A stretch of 64,000 nt of DNA from Lumbricus rubellus (GCA_945859605.1 OX243819.1:9536863-9600862), one strand, 5' to 3'; shown: positions 12,007-23,796, numbered from the stretch's first letter. Notes: generated by a model from the letters alone, not told the origin. Numbers and translations are program-made.

Positions 12007-12981
12007 AAATAGGCTAATAATAATATTATAGAACCATGAGATCACGCAATGCCTGTTGAGACCTGTTTGCACTCAGCCTCACATTTCGACACAATTTATT
12101 TGTAGTTAACTTAACCCTCGGGCTACCAGGGGGGGTGGTATCCACCCCCCCTAGGTTTTTTCCAAATCAAATTTTTTTTCGTTTGGAATAAAATTTTGAC
12201 GTTTTATCTAGCTGTAGAGGATTCATTTGCACACATTTTGAGCTAAAATGTGTGATGATATACCATACCATTCAAAAGTTATACCCGATATACCCGAGGC
12301 ACCAGGGGGAGGTGGATACCACCCCCCTTAGATTATTGGCTGTATCTTATCCGTCCTTTGACATGAAGAAACACGAATTACACCATTCTGTAGAGGGAAT
12401 GTGGGGCTACATTGTGGTGGTCACGGAGTTGTCTTTGGACAACCGGAAGTGCTCAAAATAAATTAAAATATATAAAAGGTGTTTTATTTTAATACAATTT
12501 TCATGTTTTTCTTATTAAAAACTATTCATAATTTATTTTTCAAGAGAAGTAAATTATGCCATTCTATAGAGGGCATTTAGGGCTATCTTTTGATACCAAT
12601 TAATTTGACATTTGATGACCGGAAGTGCTCAAAATAAATTTAAATGTATGAAAATTTTGGGTTTTTTTACAACGTAAACCGATAAGTCTCCGTAAACGTT
12701 TTTCAGCAGCTAATACATGTTTTTTTTCTTTTCATTGTAATTAAAACTAACTTATTACTAGTTTTTATAGTTGGATATTGGACTTTATTATATTTAAATA
12801 AATAAATTATGTTAAAAACACACAGAATCTAATATTTTGCTTATGCGAAAGTATACATTTTGTGAAATCGACGGGTGCCTAGGGAAAAAAAATTCATAAT
12901 TCCGGGTGCTTTCATATATTTCAAACCTAACCACCCCCCCTTGGTAGTCAGTGTTACAAAAAAAACTTGGTAGCCTGAGGG

Positions 12982-14743
12982 CATAGGCGGAGACCTGGTC
13001 CGAACTTTGGGGGGGACAAACGAGCGGCCGAAGGACGATCGCTTAATTAAGCGCGAAGCCTAAAAAAGGTGTTTTTGACGACTAAAAAAGGTGTCCAGAC
13101 ATTTTGACGACTAATTAGAGGCGCTTTATAACTGTTTTTACACAATGCAATTTTTACAATACAATAATAAAAGAGTTCAGAAATTTTGAAATAAAAAAAG
13201 ATGTCTTTAGAATTTTTTTCGACTAAAAAAGGTGTCCACAGATTTTGATGACTAATAAAAAGTCTTCAGAAATTTTGAAATATAAAAAAAAGATGTCTTT
13301 AGAATTTGTTACGACTAAAAAAGGTGTCCAGAGATTTTGATGACTAATAAAAAGTCTTCAGAAATTTTGACATCTAAAAAAAGATGTCTTTAGAATTTTT
13401 TCGGACTAAAAAAGGTGTTCAGAAATCTTGACGACTAGTAAACAGTCTTCGTCGACACCGACCGTGCGGAGAGGAGAAGTCCTGTCGCACGATGTTCCGA
13501 AAGGAATGAAAGGAACTGAGAGAGAGCGAAAAAGTCTTCTTAAACTGTGACGACTAAAAAGAGTGTCTTCAGAAATTTTGACGACTTAAAAAAGGTGTGT
13601 GCAGATATGTTGACAGCTTTAAAAGTGAGTTCAAAAATTTTTACAACTAAAAAAAGGTGTCTTCAGAAATTTAGACGACTATGTCTTTTGAAATGTTGAC
13701 AGCTAATAAAAGGAGTTCTCAGAACTTTTGCGACTAGAGAAAGGTTTCTGAAAATTTTGACGACTAAAAAAGGTGTCTTTGGAAATTTTGACCACTAAAA
13801 AAAAGTGTCTTCAGAAATTTTGCCAACTAAAAAAGTTGTATTCTTATATGTTGACAGCTAAAACAGGTGTCTTATGAAATTTTGACAACAAAAAGGTTTC
13901 TTCAGAAATTTTGAAGACGAAAAAGAGTGTCTTCAATAATTTTGACGACTATAAAATTGTGTCTTCAAAAATTTTACGATTAAAAAACGTGTCTAGAAAT
14001 TATGACGACTAAAAAAGGTCTCTTAAAAAATTTTGACGACCAAAAAAGGTGAAAAGGTTTCTCCAGTAATTGAGACAATTAAAAAAGGTGTTTTCAGAAA
14101 TTTGGACGACTACAAAATGGTCGTCAGAAATTCTACGCCAAAGGAATCCCCTCCACCCAACTCAAATCCAGGCTACGGCCTTGTGGAAGAAGATGGGAAG
14201 GATTTGATGGAAGTGGGTGAGCGAATCGAAAATTAGATGGTTTCAATGATTATAATATTAATTGGTTGTAATTGACTTATAGATCTGAATTAAACCGATC
14301 TTATCTTGTAGAATCCACACTGGCTAAGTTGAAATTAAACTCAATTCATGATTAGATCGAGAGGTTTTTTCAAAGATTCGTTCGATGTTTTATAATAAGT
14401 TGATGGGTAAAATCAAATTATTTGAATTCTGTATATTTACTATAATTATAAAGCTTTTATGAAGAAAGAATTTAAGGGTGTCCAATTAAGTTGTTTTCAA
14501 AAAAAGACCATGTATCCCGGTTCTGTTATGGCATCGCTCTTATGCGTTGAACAGATTTTTTAGTAATTTGTTCGAAAATCTCCTTCTAACATTGTAACGT
14601 CGTCAGTCGCCTGCAGTGTGTTCATCAAGTGTCCATGTTCTGACACTTAACGATTGGGGGGGGGGACAAATGCATGGACCGTCCCCCACCACATTCTTTG
14701 GGGGGGATCGTCCCCCCTGTCCCCCCCTAGGTCTCCGCCAGTG
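12982..14743. mobile_element. hAT-type non-autonomous element, 1762 bp, filled with a tandem ~31-bp motif
   Basis: The ends are CATAGGCGGAGACC and, complementary, CACTGGCGGAGACC. Both flanks carry CCTGAGGG (12974-12981 and 14744-14751), an exact 8-bp target duplication made from the outer element's terminal repeat. Most of the interior (about 13060-14110) is an array of roughly two dozen degenerate units of the form GACGACTAAAAAAGGTGT + CTTCAGAAATTTT. No transposase is encoded. Confidence 0.85.
13060..14115. repeat. Tandem array of degenerate ~31-bp units inside the 1762-bp element
   Basis: Units such as GACTAAAAAAGGTGTC followed by TTCAGAAATTTTG recur with substitutions and small indels. 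The same GACTAAAAAAGG motif, or its complement CCTTTTTTAGTC, occurs once to a few times in the MITEs at 21881, 27665 and 61705, so the array is an amplified piece of a shared MITE interior. A segment at about 13440-13545 interrupts the array. Confidence 0.85.
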
Positions 14744-15225
14744 CCTGAGGGTTAACAGTGGGTCTAATTAGCCTAATTTTATTGGGGCCGTTTTAGGATA
14801 CGTCATTCCGAAGTATCCACAGGAACAATCGTTGAAGATGCAGGCCTATAATAATTTGTGCAACAGCAATAATAAATGTAACTTAATTACCTAAAGTTAC
14901 ATTACCTTTTTGCCACTTTTAGGGTTTCCTTCCTTGAGGGGTCACTCAGGTCAAAGGGTATGGAGGGCGATCGCTGTGCCTAAGAGAAAATGACAATCGC
15001 AATCGTACAACATTGTTCTAACGAAATTCTCTAGCGACACCCTCCTTCTTTATCCAGATTTGGACTTGCACCATCCCATCACGGCAGTGACGTATACGAG
15101 TGGCATAAAAAGAGAGGACTATAGGCTAGAGTTCGTTTATTTTTATTTAGCCTAGGCCTATATATTTGGGGCCAATTTTATTTCTCAATTGAGCCCAATG
15201 ATATTGATGATTTGCGATACCAGTA

Positions 15226-15394
15226 ATGCCCCACAAGCTCTCCCCTCAGAGGCGCTCCTGTCTACAGCGCGGACATTGCATCTGAGTTTCACGCCGAAGC
15301 GCATGTGCAATTGCGAGTGAAGGACTTGCTCAAGGTTCGCGGATAGGCTACACGGCGGCTTGAGGTGGATTCGAACCTCGAACCCTACCAAAAT
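15226..15394 (-). repeat. SINE-like repeat family A, partial
   Basis: Contains CAGAGGCGCTCCTGTC, the GGACTTGCTCAAGGTTC body and the inverted B-box GTGGATTCGAACC. The A-box end is missing and both termini are degraded. Confidence 0.7.
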
Positions 15395-15588
15395 CCTATC
15401 ATGCAATCATACTCTACCTAGTTGTAGCTAAATTTCATGCTTTCATGCACACAGTAGGGTATACACAATATACAGTACAGACTTCTATATATATATAAAT
15501 ATATATATAAGCCATTAAGAAAATGCATGCATAATTTTGCATATATATATAGTGATATAGGCCCCACATAAATAGATCTATATTTACT

Positions 15589-15876
15589 CAGTGTGAGAAT
15601 GGTGGAAAATACAGTATGAGAATTGTCGAAAAATAACTGGGGGGTTGGCCTATGATAAACTTGAAATTGGGGCATGAAAAACATACTTTAACATGGGGCT
15701 CTAAAAAAGACTGGGGGGTTGAACCCCCCCCAACCCCCCGGCAATTCTCACCCTGGGAAAATAACTTGGGGGAGTTTGGGGTTGGACTACGATACACTTG
15801 GAATTGGGGTGCGAAAACAGACTTTACTATGACGCTCTAACAAAGACCGGGGGTGACCCCCCCCAATTCTCACCCT
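15589..15876 (+). mobile_element. Two adjacent copies of a CAGTGTGAGAATTG MITE (family C)
   Basis: Copy one (15589-15755) starts CAGTGTGAGAATGG and ends CAATTCTCACCCTG. Copy two (15756-15876) repeats the interior (AACTTGGGGG, GGTTGGACTACGATACACTT, AAAGACCGGGGG) and ends with the same CAATTCTCACCCTG. The termini match the family C element at 44257, which has a perfect 8-bp TSD. No TSD is visible around this pair, so it may be a tandem or rearranged copy. Confidence 0.65.
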
Positions 15877-16509
15877 GTCTATATAATATAGGCCTAGTAG
15901 CCCTTACCTACATTTCGTCGTATCTATAATTATGTAGGCTAATAAGAACCAGATGAATAATGTTAGTTTATATTGCGCCAGAGTATACAGCACAATGCAT
16001 CGATCGATGGTGCGTCAAAACCAAACCGCTATAATAATATAATTTAAAGAGTTAATATTCAGATGATGGGTCTTATTTAATATAAAAAAAACAAGAAGAG
16101 AGATAATGTCTTAAGCTTCAAATAAAAATAAATTTAATAAGCAACTCAGCAGAAGAAATTAGCATAGGCCTATTATTTTAGCCTACAATAAACAAAAACA
16201 TAGGCTAAATAGAAAAATAGTCTGCACTTTAGTCAGTCGGTCAGTGCACTTAATATCGCATCTCATATTATATATACATATATAAGTAAGAAGCTTATAA
16301 TTATATGTAGTATATATAGGCCTATACATTATACATGCACACATAAAAAATGCATATGTACATACCTACGTAGGGCGTACAATATAAAAAAAATGGGTCT
16401 ACAATTGTACATCGATCAGTACCGAAGTAGACTGTAGCTCGTGTAGGCCTACTTGGTTAAGCAAAAAACGACAATTGGCGTTTCTTCGAAGAACAACGTA
16501 AATCGCCTT

Positions 16510-16625
16510 CTTCTCCTCCTCCTCCTCCTCTTCCTTCTCCTCTCCATCCTCTTCCTCCTCCTCCTCATTGAGTCATTCTCCTTCTCCTCCTTCTCCTCTC
16601 TTTCTCCTCCTCTTCCTTCTCTCCG
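16510..16625. repeat. CTC/TTC-rich polypyrimidine tract
   Basis: Imperfect CTC, CTT and TCC repeats on the plus strand. Open frames across it give low-complexity serine/leucine or arginine/glutamate peptides and are not genes. Confidence 0.85.
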
Positions 16626-17014
16626 CAGGCTGGGCGCGTATTGTCTCGCATGCTCTTGCAAGCATGCATGGGTTCCGCAGATGCCGAGCGCGGAGTCAAG
16701 CAAACCTGCTCCTTGAGCGGGCATGGGGCATGCATGCAGGCCTATACCGGGTAGGCCTATACGGCTGTAGCCTGCGTTCGACACGTCGGCCTGCAATAAC
16801 AGATTTCAGTCGCTTCTGCGAATCGCTATAATAATAGTGTCGTCCGCTAACTGTTACAGACATTGAAGATAAATCGCAGTACCCTACAGTTCCACTGAAA
16901 TTGGCCAAAGGCTGCATGGCATGAACATCCTATAAAGATATATATGCAATGTATAGTATTATATATACTCACTTTACAGACCTATATTTTCTTTAAAAGA
17001 CATTGCATATACAT

Positions 17015-17248
17015 ATGTATGTTTGTTTGTATGTGCATGCACTTGTTATAGCGCCCCTTCAATCGCACTACTCAGAGGCGCTCCCGACTGCAGAGCGGAC
17101 ACTTCATCGGAGTTTCACGCCGAAGCGCTGAGCAATTGCGACTTGCGAGTGACTTGCCCAAGGTCCTTACGCGGCGACTTGTGGTGGATTCGAACCTGCA
17201 ACCCTTCGGCAGCAAGGCGACGAACATAACCTCTACACCACCGTTTTC
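17015..17248 (-). repeat. SINE-like repeat family A, next to an (ATGT)n tract
   Basis: Near-complete copy with tail TTGTATGTGCATGCACTTG on the plus strand, the TATAGCGCCCCTTC block, the B-box complement GTGGATTCGAACC and a degraded A-box end. It abuts the ATGT microsatellite that begins at about 17253. Confidence 0.8.
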
Positions 17249-17252
17249 TACG

Positions 17253-17405
17253 ATGTATGTATGTATGTATGTATGTATGTATGTATTTATGTGTGTGTGT
17301 GTATGTATGTATGCATGCATGCATGCATGCATGTATGTATGTATGTATGTATGTATGTATGTACGTACGTACGTATGTATGTATGTATGTATATATGCAT
17401 GCATA
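17253..17405. repeat. (ATGT)n microsatellite with ATGC and ACGT variants
   Basis: About 150 bp of tetranucleotide repeat directly flanking the SINE-like copy. Frames through it encode only MYVC-type or TYIH-type periodic peptides. Confidence 0.95.
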
Positions 17406-17611
17406 TAATATAACCTATTATGCAAACTGTCGAGATGATGAGTCAGCTATGTAGAGCAAGGACAATCTCCGAGAATTCTGTGTTTTGATTCTGTCGTGAA
17501 TCCGTGATAATAATAATTATGATGAAACCGAATTTGGAGACCGACATGTTTCCTGAAACGGTTAATTCGCTGTAAAGTCGTTCACGGCCGACACGAATGC
17601 GTGTATGACGG

Positions 17612-17615
<4 letters not shown>

Positions 17616-17682
<67 letters not shown>

Positions 17683-17699
17683 TATATATGTGTGGTGTG

Positions 17700-17762
<63 letters not shown>
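17616..17762. repeat. (AT)n microsatellite, two blocks
   Basis: Two long AT dinucleotide blocks (about 17616-17679 and 17708-17761) separated by TGTGTGGTGTGTGTG. Confidence 0.95.
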
Positions 17763-17763
<1 letters not shown>

Positions 17764-18042
17764 TATATGTATGTATATTTATATTCTGCATGCCACTAAC
17801 AGTTTCCCTCGTGGTATAATCTTACATGCATATGCATGCGCAACCGCTCATATGCGCATATATATATATAGTTATATATAGTTATATACTGTATAGTTGT
17901 CCAGCCATTGTGTGTGTAGTGTTAGAGGCGTCGTATAGTCTGTAGACGTGGATTCGTTCTGTGCATGTCGTCGTGGACGGTAGCTGTAGACCTCTCTAGG
18001 TCTTACCTCTGCAGAGTCGACTTCAATTGCGCTCTTTCAGCG

Positions 18043-18057
18043 ATGGCTTCCCGCACG
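18043..18057 (+). other. Candidate isolated first coding exon (possible alternative catalase exon)
   Basis: ATGGCTTCCCGCACG is followed directly by a strong donor, GTAAGC, and preceded by about 130 bp of less AT-rich, CpG-containing sequence resembling a 5' UTR. It would encode MASRT and end in phase 0. The second catalase exon (30488) also begins in phase 0, so this could join it in frame as an alternative to the exon at 29561. This is inference: the intron would be about 12.4 kb and no transcript evidence is available here. Confidence 0.3.
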
Positions 18058-19038
18058 GTAAGCTTCTGTTCATTGCATTTCTTTCCGTATAAGGTCTTCG
18101 CAAATATATAGATCTATAATAATAATTGGCTAATCGATTGTTAATGTAGGCAAAAGCATGCGAACAACAGTTAATGGGGGGGGGGGGGCAGTAGAAAACT
18201 TAGCTGGTTTTTCGCCTATACTTCGAATGGCTTCCTATCCAATCATTAGAATCTTTCATCATCATTCATTATAAGAAATTATTTAACTTACATTTCGAGG
18301 AACCCTTGCGCCCACCCCGCGGAACCCACTTTATAGGAAGCTCTAGAGTCTAGACCATCTGATCTCTTTGATCCTCGGGCAGTTAAGGACCTCCGTGGTT
18401 CCAAATTGCGCCTTTGCAATTGCGAGTTCTTCTTAATGGAATGACCTTCCCTTTTAAGCGCTCTAAGATTTTGGATGGAGTCTCCTCTCATCTGACGCTT
18501 TACCGGGCTGAAGACTATTAAATTATTTTATTTTATTGGGGGCGCGCCAAGCGCTTCTGAATAGCTTATAGAGGCCTACACTGTTCGATGTGCGTCGCAA
18601 ATTTTCAAATACAATAGCCTACAATACTCGCGATACAATTTTGTAATCTCACTTTTATCAATTCAATACCCTTTTCAAATTTTCTCATTTATTGCACAGA
18701 CAGTTTGTGAGCCCGTGTCTGTTCTACCCAAGGTCACAAAAAATTTGTTGGCTGCCCTGCCAGCATAGACTTTCACAGATAAATCTGCACTTAGGCCATA
18801 TACATATCTTGAAGTAGGCTACTTTCGAGGAATTTGCATAGTGGTTGTATTAGTAGTGGTAGCAGCAGTAGTGGTAGTTTTAGTAGTAGCAGCAGCAGTT
18901 GTAGCAGCAGTAGGGTAGTGTAGCAGCTGTGGCAGTAACAGCAGTAGACTATAGTAACAGAGAAAGGTGAGAGAAAGACAATAAGACAAAAAGTGGCAGG
19001 TCTGTTAAAGCATGCAGTGCATGCAGCAGGTCGTTTAA

Positions 19039-19101
19039 CCCTTTAATGCCGAAATGGTAGTAAATGGTATGAGAAATCCTATACCCTCCGGCATTAAAGG
19101 G
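19039..19101. mobile_element. 63-bp TTAA-flanked hairpin (piggyBac-like micro-MITE)
   Basis: Starts CCCTTTAATGCCG and ends CGGCATTAAAGGG, bounded by TTAA at 19035-19038 and 19102-19105. The loop contains GAGAAATCC, the complement of the GGATTTC motif found in the copies at 6176 and 32457. Confidence 0.65.
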
Positions 19102-19649
19102 TTAAGTGTTCAAAACATTTACTGAAATTTTGTCTAATTTTATAAATTTCACGAAGTCTGACAAGCGATTTGATTTCTGGCATGTGATGCTCGATTCAGC
19201 GAATCTGGTGATATTGCTATTATAGGCCTTAGTAGCCTACCTGAGGAATAGTAGATCTATCTGCAATATTAACACGTATGAAATGTGGATATAGTCTAGA
19301 CTCTAGAGTCTAGACAAAATCATAATAAACACATGTAGGCCTAGCTTAGTTAATGAACACTGTGTCCAGATTCAGAATAGTCGGACTATATAATACATCA
19401 TGCATATTTCCATAGGGAAGATTTTAAATGAATATGAACATGCATCCACGTATAGGCTACACGCCTATACTTGTTCTGATATTCATACGTTTGATAAATC
19501 GGATGGAAGCAAGCATAAATTCACGCATACAAATACAAACACACACAATATTCATTCGTGCATTTCCGTTCACATGTAGGCCTACGCGCGCAGGTCTGCT
19601 TGAATCCATGCATACGTAGCTCATGGCACATACACGCATTAATATGGAA

Positions 19650-19876
19650 TATGAATGTGCACTTGCTATAGCGCCCCATCAAGATTCCTACTCAGAGGCG
19701 CTCCCAACTACAGCGCGGACACTGAATCGGAGTTTAACGCCGAAGCACCTGAGCAATCGCGTGTGAAGGACTTGCTCAGGGTCCTACGTGGCGCCTTGAG
19801 GTGGATTCGAACCTGCAACCCGACGGCTGTAAGGCAAAAGAACATAATTTTATCCACTACACCACCGCGCCCCACA
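19650..19876 (-). repeat. SINE-like repeat family A, near-complete copy
   Basis: On the plus strand it reads ATGTGCACTTGCTATAGCGC at the tail, then CAGAGGCGCTCCCAACTACAG, GGACTTGCTCAGGGTCC, GTGGATTCGAACC and a CACTACACCACCGCGCCCC head complement. A- and B-boxes are both recognisable. Confidence 0.85.
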
Positions 19877-19958
19877 AACGACATACATAATGTTCATGGT
19901 GATACACGTGAATGTAATATTAGGCCTATATTATCTATGTTTATGACTATTTACTGTG

Positions 19959-20992
19959 TAGGGTAGAGAGGGGGAAGTTGGACACCTTAAGCACTGTTTG
20001 GTCAATAATGACAATACCTATAAACTTTTAACATGTTTTAAAACATGCTATTGTATGCAAGTATCACGGTATTGTTAACCAGTATAGTAAAAAGTCTTCA
20101 ATGATTGAGCAAATTCCTGCAATTTGCATCCAAGTATGACCTCCTCAGGTCATGTCCATCTTACCCGGCGTGGGGGTAAGGCGGACACAATGTGATGGTA
20201 AGATGGACAGGTGAGACTTGCAGCTCTACAACATACTATATTCACTTACATTTTTAGCAGAGTCTACACAATTATATGTGTGTGCGTGATGCCCGTCATT
20301 GTTCATAATGAAAAAAATCGTTCAGATATCGTGACATGTTAACCTACCATAGCCTACAGTAGCCTACCGTACGTAGCACTTTCGTGGGGTAAGATGGACA
20401 TTGGACACTACTTCTTTTGTTACAAAAAAATTGATAACATGCTGCAACATGAACGGCCAAAATGAAGCGAGGGCCTACGTAGAGTCAATATAAACACCAA
20501 GTTGTTGAGTAATCTGTTGTGAAATACATAAATTCGGTGATGAGCATTCGTGTCCATCTTGCCCCTTCTTGCAGGGCTACAATGGGCAGACACCCTACCC
20601 TTGAGTATCACAGACAGTGACACAGTATGCGACCACGAGGTGTCTGCTTTAATGTGCTAAATAACAAGCCGATATACATATTTATTAAATAAAATACAAG
20701 TGATAGACGATGAACAATTACTGTCTACAGAATTTCCTTAGCCATTTGACTGAGCTTCTTATTGAACTTTAGTCAAAACACGCCCTCCTCCTACATCTGA
20801 CAATCACCGACAGGCCACACCCCTCTCAGTACGCTGGTACCCGACCGCGTGTATTTTAACAACTAGTCGAAAGACGGTGTCCATCTTACCCCAACACCGG
20901 GGTAAGATGGACATTAAGAAAATGACGTTTCTTTAATTTCTGTGTTGGGTGTCCATCTAACCCCACTGTCCATCTTTCCCCACTTGACCCTA
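19959..20992. mobile_element. Non-autonomous element with inverted ends and GGTAAGATGGACA motifs
   Basis: The left end TAGGGTAGAGAGGGGGAAG and the complement of the right end (TAGGGTCAAGTGGGGAAAG) are similar. Across the 1-kb interior, GGGGTAAGATGGACA or its complement occurs at about 20155, 20205, 20388, 20550, 20878, 20900 and 20950, in both orientations. There is no ORF of note. I did not find a convincing TSD, so the class is unassigned. Confidence 0.55.
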
Positions 20993-21845
20993 TTATTTAA
21001 TATTATAGCCTACCTATATTTTTTATATCCATGGTGATACATGAAATTCAGTGGCGGCGCTACGCCAGGGCATGGCAGGGCAAATGCCCTGCCAAAAAAG
21101 CCTTTGCCCTGCCTGTTGCCCTGGTCATTGCCCTGCCAGAAATTTTCCCCAACTTGAGTTTGTTCAGGCATATTGTTTCTTACTGTACACATCCGTCCGC
21201 TCTCTGGAATGACAAAACTTCTGGCAAAGCAAACTGGCAGGAAAAGCGTCTGGAAGGGCAATAGTTCTTAGAGAAAAATATTCTGGCAGGGCAAAAGTTC
21301 TAGCAGAGAAAACTTCTGTCAGAGCACAAATTCTAGCAGAGCAAAAGTTCTGGTAAGGAAAATTCAGGCAGGGCGAACATTCTAATAGTTCTGAAAATCA
21401 AAAAATCTGGTAGGGCAAAAATTCTGGTGGGGCAAAATTCTGGCAAGAATAAGTTCTGGCACGGAAAATGTTCTGGCAGGGAAAGATTCTGTGGCTGTTT
21501 ATAGCCTACACATTTTCATACAGCTAGCAGCATAGGCCTAACTGTCGTTTTATTGTTTTTCATATGAAACTTAAGCATTTGCGTAAACAATAATTGACCT
21601 ATTCACCCTGCAGACTAAGTTATACTGTAGGCTTATTTGCTGATCTTTTTGCAGCGAAATGCTATTCGAAAGAGGATATGCAAAACTTCACTAAGTTACC
21701 GAGACTGGTCTAACAAATTTCGAAGATTTGCTTTCCAAATGTAAAAAAGTGTTCGGTTTTATGGCTTTGCCCATCTGATCCTCTGACCAGCCAGCCCTAA
21801 TAGTGTAGGGTCGGTGGTTTACAATTATTACAGCGTTGCGTTTAA

Positions 21846-22175
21846 AGGCAAAGTCACTCCTCCTTGTTGAGCCGTAGGCTCATAGGCGTAGGAGACTGGG
21901 TCTAGAGGGAGCAAACCCCCCCCCAATTTCGGGCAAGTCTGTTTTCGGGCAAGCAGACCAGGAAAAACAAAAATGTTTTAAAAAATTCGGAAGATTTCGA
22001 CCGGACGACTAAAAAAAGTCGTCAGAATTTTCGTGCAAAAGAAGCAACGGGAATTTTCTGGCAATCTCGACCGGACGACTAAACAAAGTCATCAGATTTT
22101 CCCCCACTGCTGAAATGTCCCCTACGCCTATGCGTGGGCAATACATCGACATCTCTAACAGGAGTGACTTTGCCT
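21846..22175. mobile_element. Hairpin MITE with 16-bp perfect inverted repeats, nested
   Basis: AGGCAAAGTCACTCCT at 21846-21861 is the exact complement of 22160-22175. Exact outer boundaries and TSD are unclear (possibly TA-rich). It lies inside the 1633-bp element and contains the 252-bp MITE. Confidence 0.7.
21881..22132. mobile_element. CATAGGCGTAGG MITE, 252 bp, innermost of a three-level nest
   Basis: Begins CATAGGCGTAGG and ends CCTACGCCTATG. The flanks CGTAGGCT and CGTGGGCA agree at six of eight positions, a likely decayed 8-bp TSD. The interior has two GACCGGACGACTAAA motifs. It is the same family as the element at 27665-28036. Confidence 0.75.
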
Positions 22176-23796
22176 ATAGATATTGAAATTGAAATGTCGA
22201 AACGGCTTATTTCTGCGAAGAGCTTAATATATTCTTCTCCGTTACCAGATTATAAATTATTCGTGAATTGACAACGTAAGGTCTTGATTGTGGAGTTTCA
22301 AATTAAAATTAGTGGAGCGAAAATTATGTAGGCCTAGCAGAACCATTTTACATTGACTTTTACTATAAATACAACGTACGCCTATATTGCAATGCCCAGT
22401 ACATCAGAATATTCATGCGTTGAAAATACAATGGTCAAGTAACTAAAATAAACCCGGGTTTTGACCCAAAAAAAACAGAAACTCAGACGAAAGCAAAAAA
22501 TCCAGATCTAGTGGAAAAACCTAGCTATGGCATCACTTTATGGCGAGCATGGTAGCGCCAAATTACAGGCCTATTTATGCAAGCCCATACTACTGAGCAC
22601 GCGACTTGACCTGTGCCCTGGTTACTTGTGTGACTGCCCTGGCTATGCCCTGGCTACAAAAAGTGTCTGGCGCCGCCACTGATGAAATTACCATGTCAAT
22701 TAACACTGAGATAAATAATTATTAGCCTATACCCACGGACTTCTTCGACAAAAACAGAACTAAGCTTTTTTGTGAATTCTAATTAAGTGAGCTTCAAGTA
22801 GCAATATGGAACATTTTAATATTTATTATTTTAATATTTTAGTTTCTCTCTCATGACCGATAAATAGTATACGACGCAAAAGACGTAGCCTATGACGTGG
22901 GTAACGCCATTATAATAATATCATAATGATATTGTATATAATTATAATTGCATATATAATATATAATTTTTACATATAGGCAAGATATATAGGCCTATCA
23001 TCATACATGGGTCAGTGCCTATGGATTGGCGCGACTCTAAGTAACACAACTAGGCCTATTATAGGTCTAATTTCAAACCGCTGTACCCTGCTGTAGCTAT
23101 AGGCCTACAATAATTTCTAATTAAATTACCGTCATGCGTCATTAAAGCACTTCTCGGTCGGTCTCATGTTTTGATTAAAGCCTGATACGGGAATGTACAA
23201 TTATATTCTAGACACTGTACTATAGACTATAAATCATTTAACCGAGTACAATAAGCCGCGCTTTATACAGAAGTCTACAGTGTTTTGTTGCAGCATGTCG
23301 TTATAATAATTTATAACGTTATCCGTTGCAGAATAAAATTTAATTGACGAGCCTTACATGGATTACAAAAATTAAACAAAGTCATGGCTCATGTGTAAAC
23401 AGCAAAGACTATACAACCCGCATGTGCCATTGGCATGTTTAACCCTTATTTTCGCCTACAAACCTATGCACATTTTTTTTATCGTTTTGCGCTTTGCATA
23501 ACATAGGCGAGTAGGCCCTACATGTAGCCTATCCATGCATCTACTTAAGACTTGTTAATTAGCGATGTCTTTGTAAGGACTATGACCTAATCTAATAGAC
23601 CTATTAGGAGAAAGTGAGGTGCAGAGAGAAGGAGGGAAAGAGAAAGAGGCAGTGAAAGGAGAGGAGATGAGGAGAGAAATCAGAAATAGAGACAGAAACA
23701 GAAACAGAGACAGACAGAGAGACAGACAGAGGGAGACAGACAGACAGAAGAAAGGATAAGAAGGATACGATATGGAGGGTAGGAGAGGGCGGATGA

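Larger units (their letters stand above)
12115..14751. mobile_element. piggyBac-like MITE (about 867 bp) split by a later insertion
   Basis: The outer ends are CCCTCGGGCTACCA on the left and, complementary, CCCTCAGGCTACCA on the right, each flanked by TTAA (12111-12114 and 14752-14755). TTAA duplication with CCC termini is diagnostic of piggyBac-type transposition. The interior is AT-rich with two runs of GGTGGATACCACCCCCC-type sequence and no transposase ORF. The right terminal repeat is interrupted by the element at 12982-14743. Confidence 0.8.
21049..22681. mobile_element. hAT-type non-autonomous element, 1633 bp, perfect 8-bp TSD, host of two nested MITEs
   Basis: Both ends carry CAGTGGCGGCGC in inverted orientation and both flanks read ATGAAATT (21041-21048 and 22682-22689). 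The left 500 bp are a degenerate array of GGCAGGGCAAAA-TTCT units. The middle holds an inserted hairpin element (21846-22175), itself invaded by another MITE (21881-22132). No transposase ORF is present. Confidence 0.85.
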
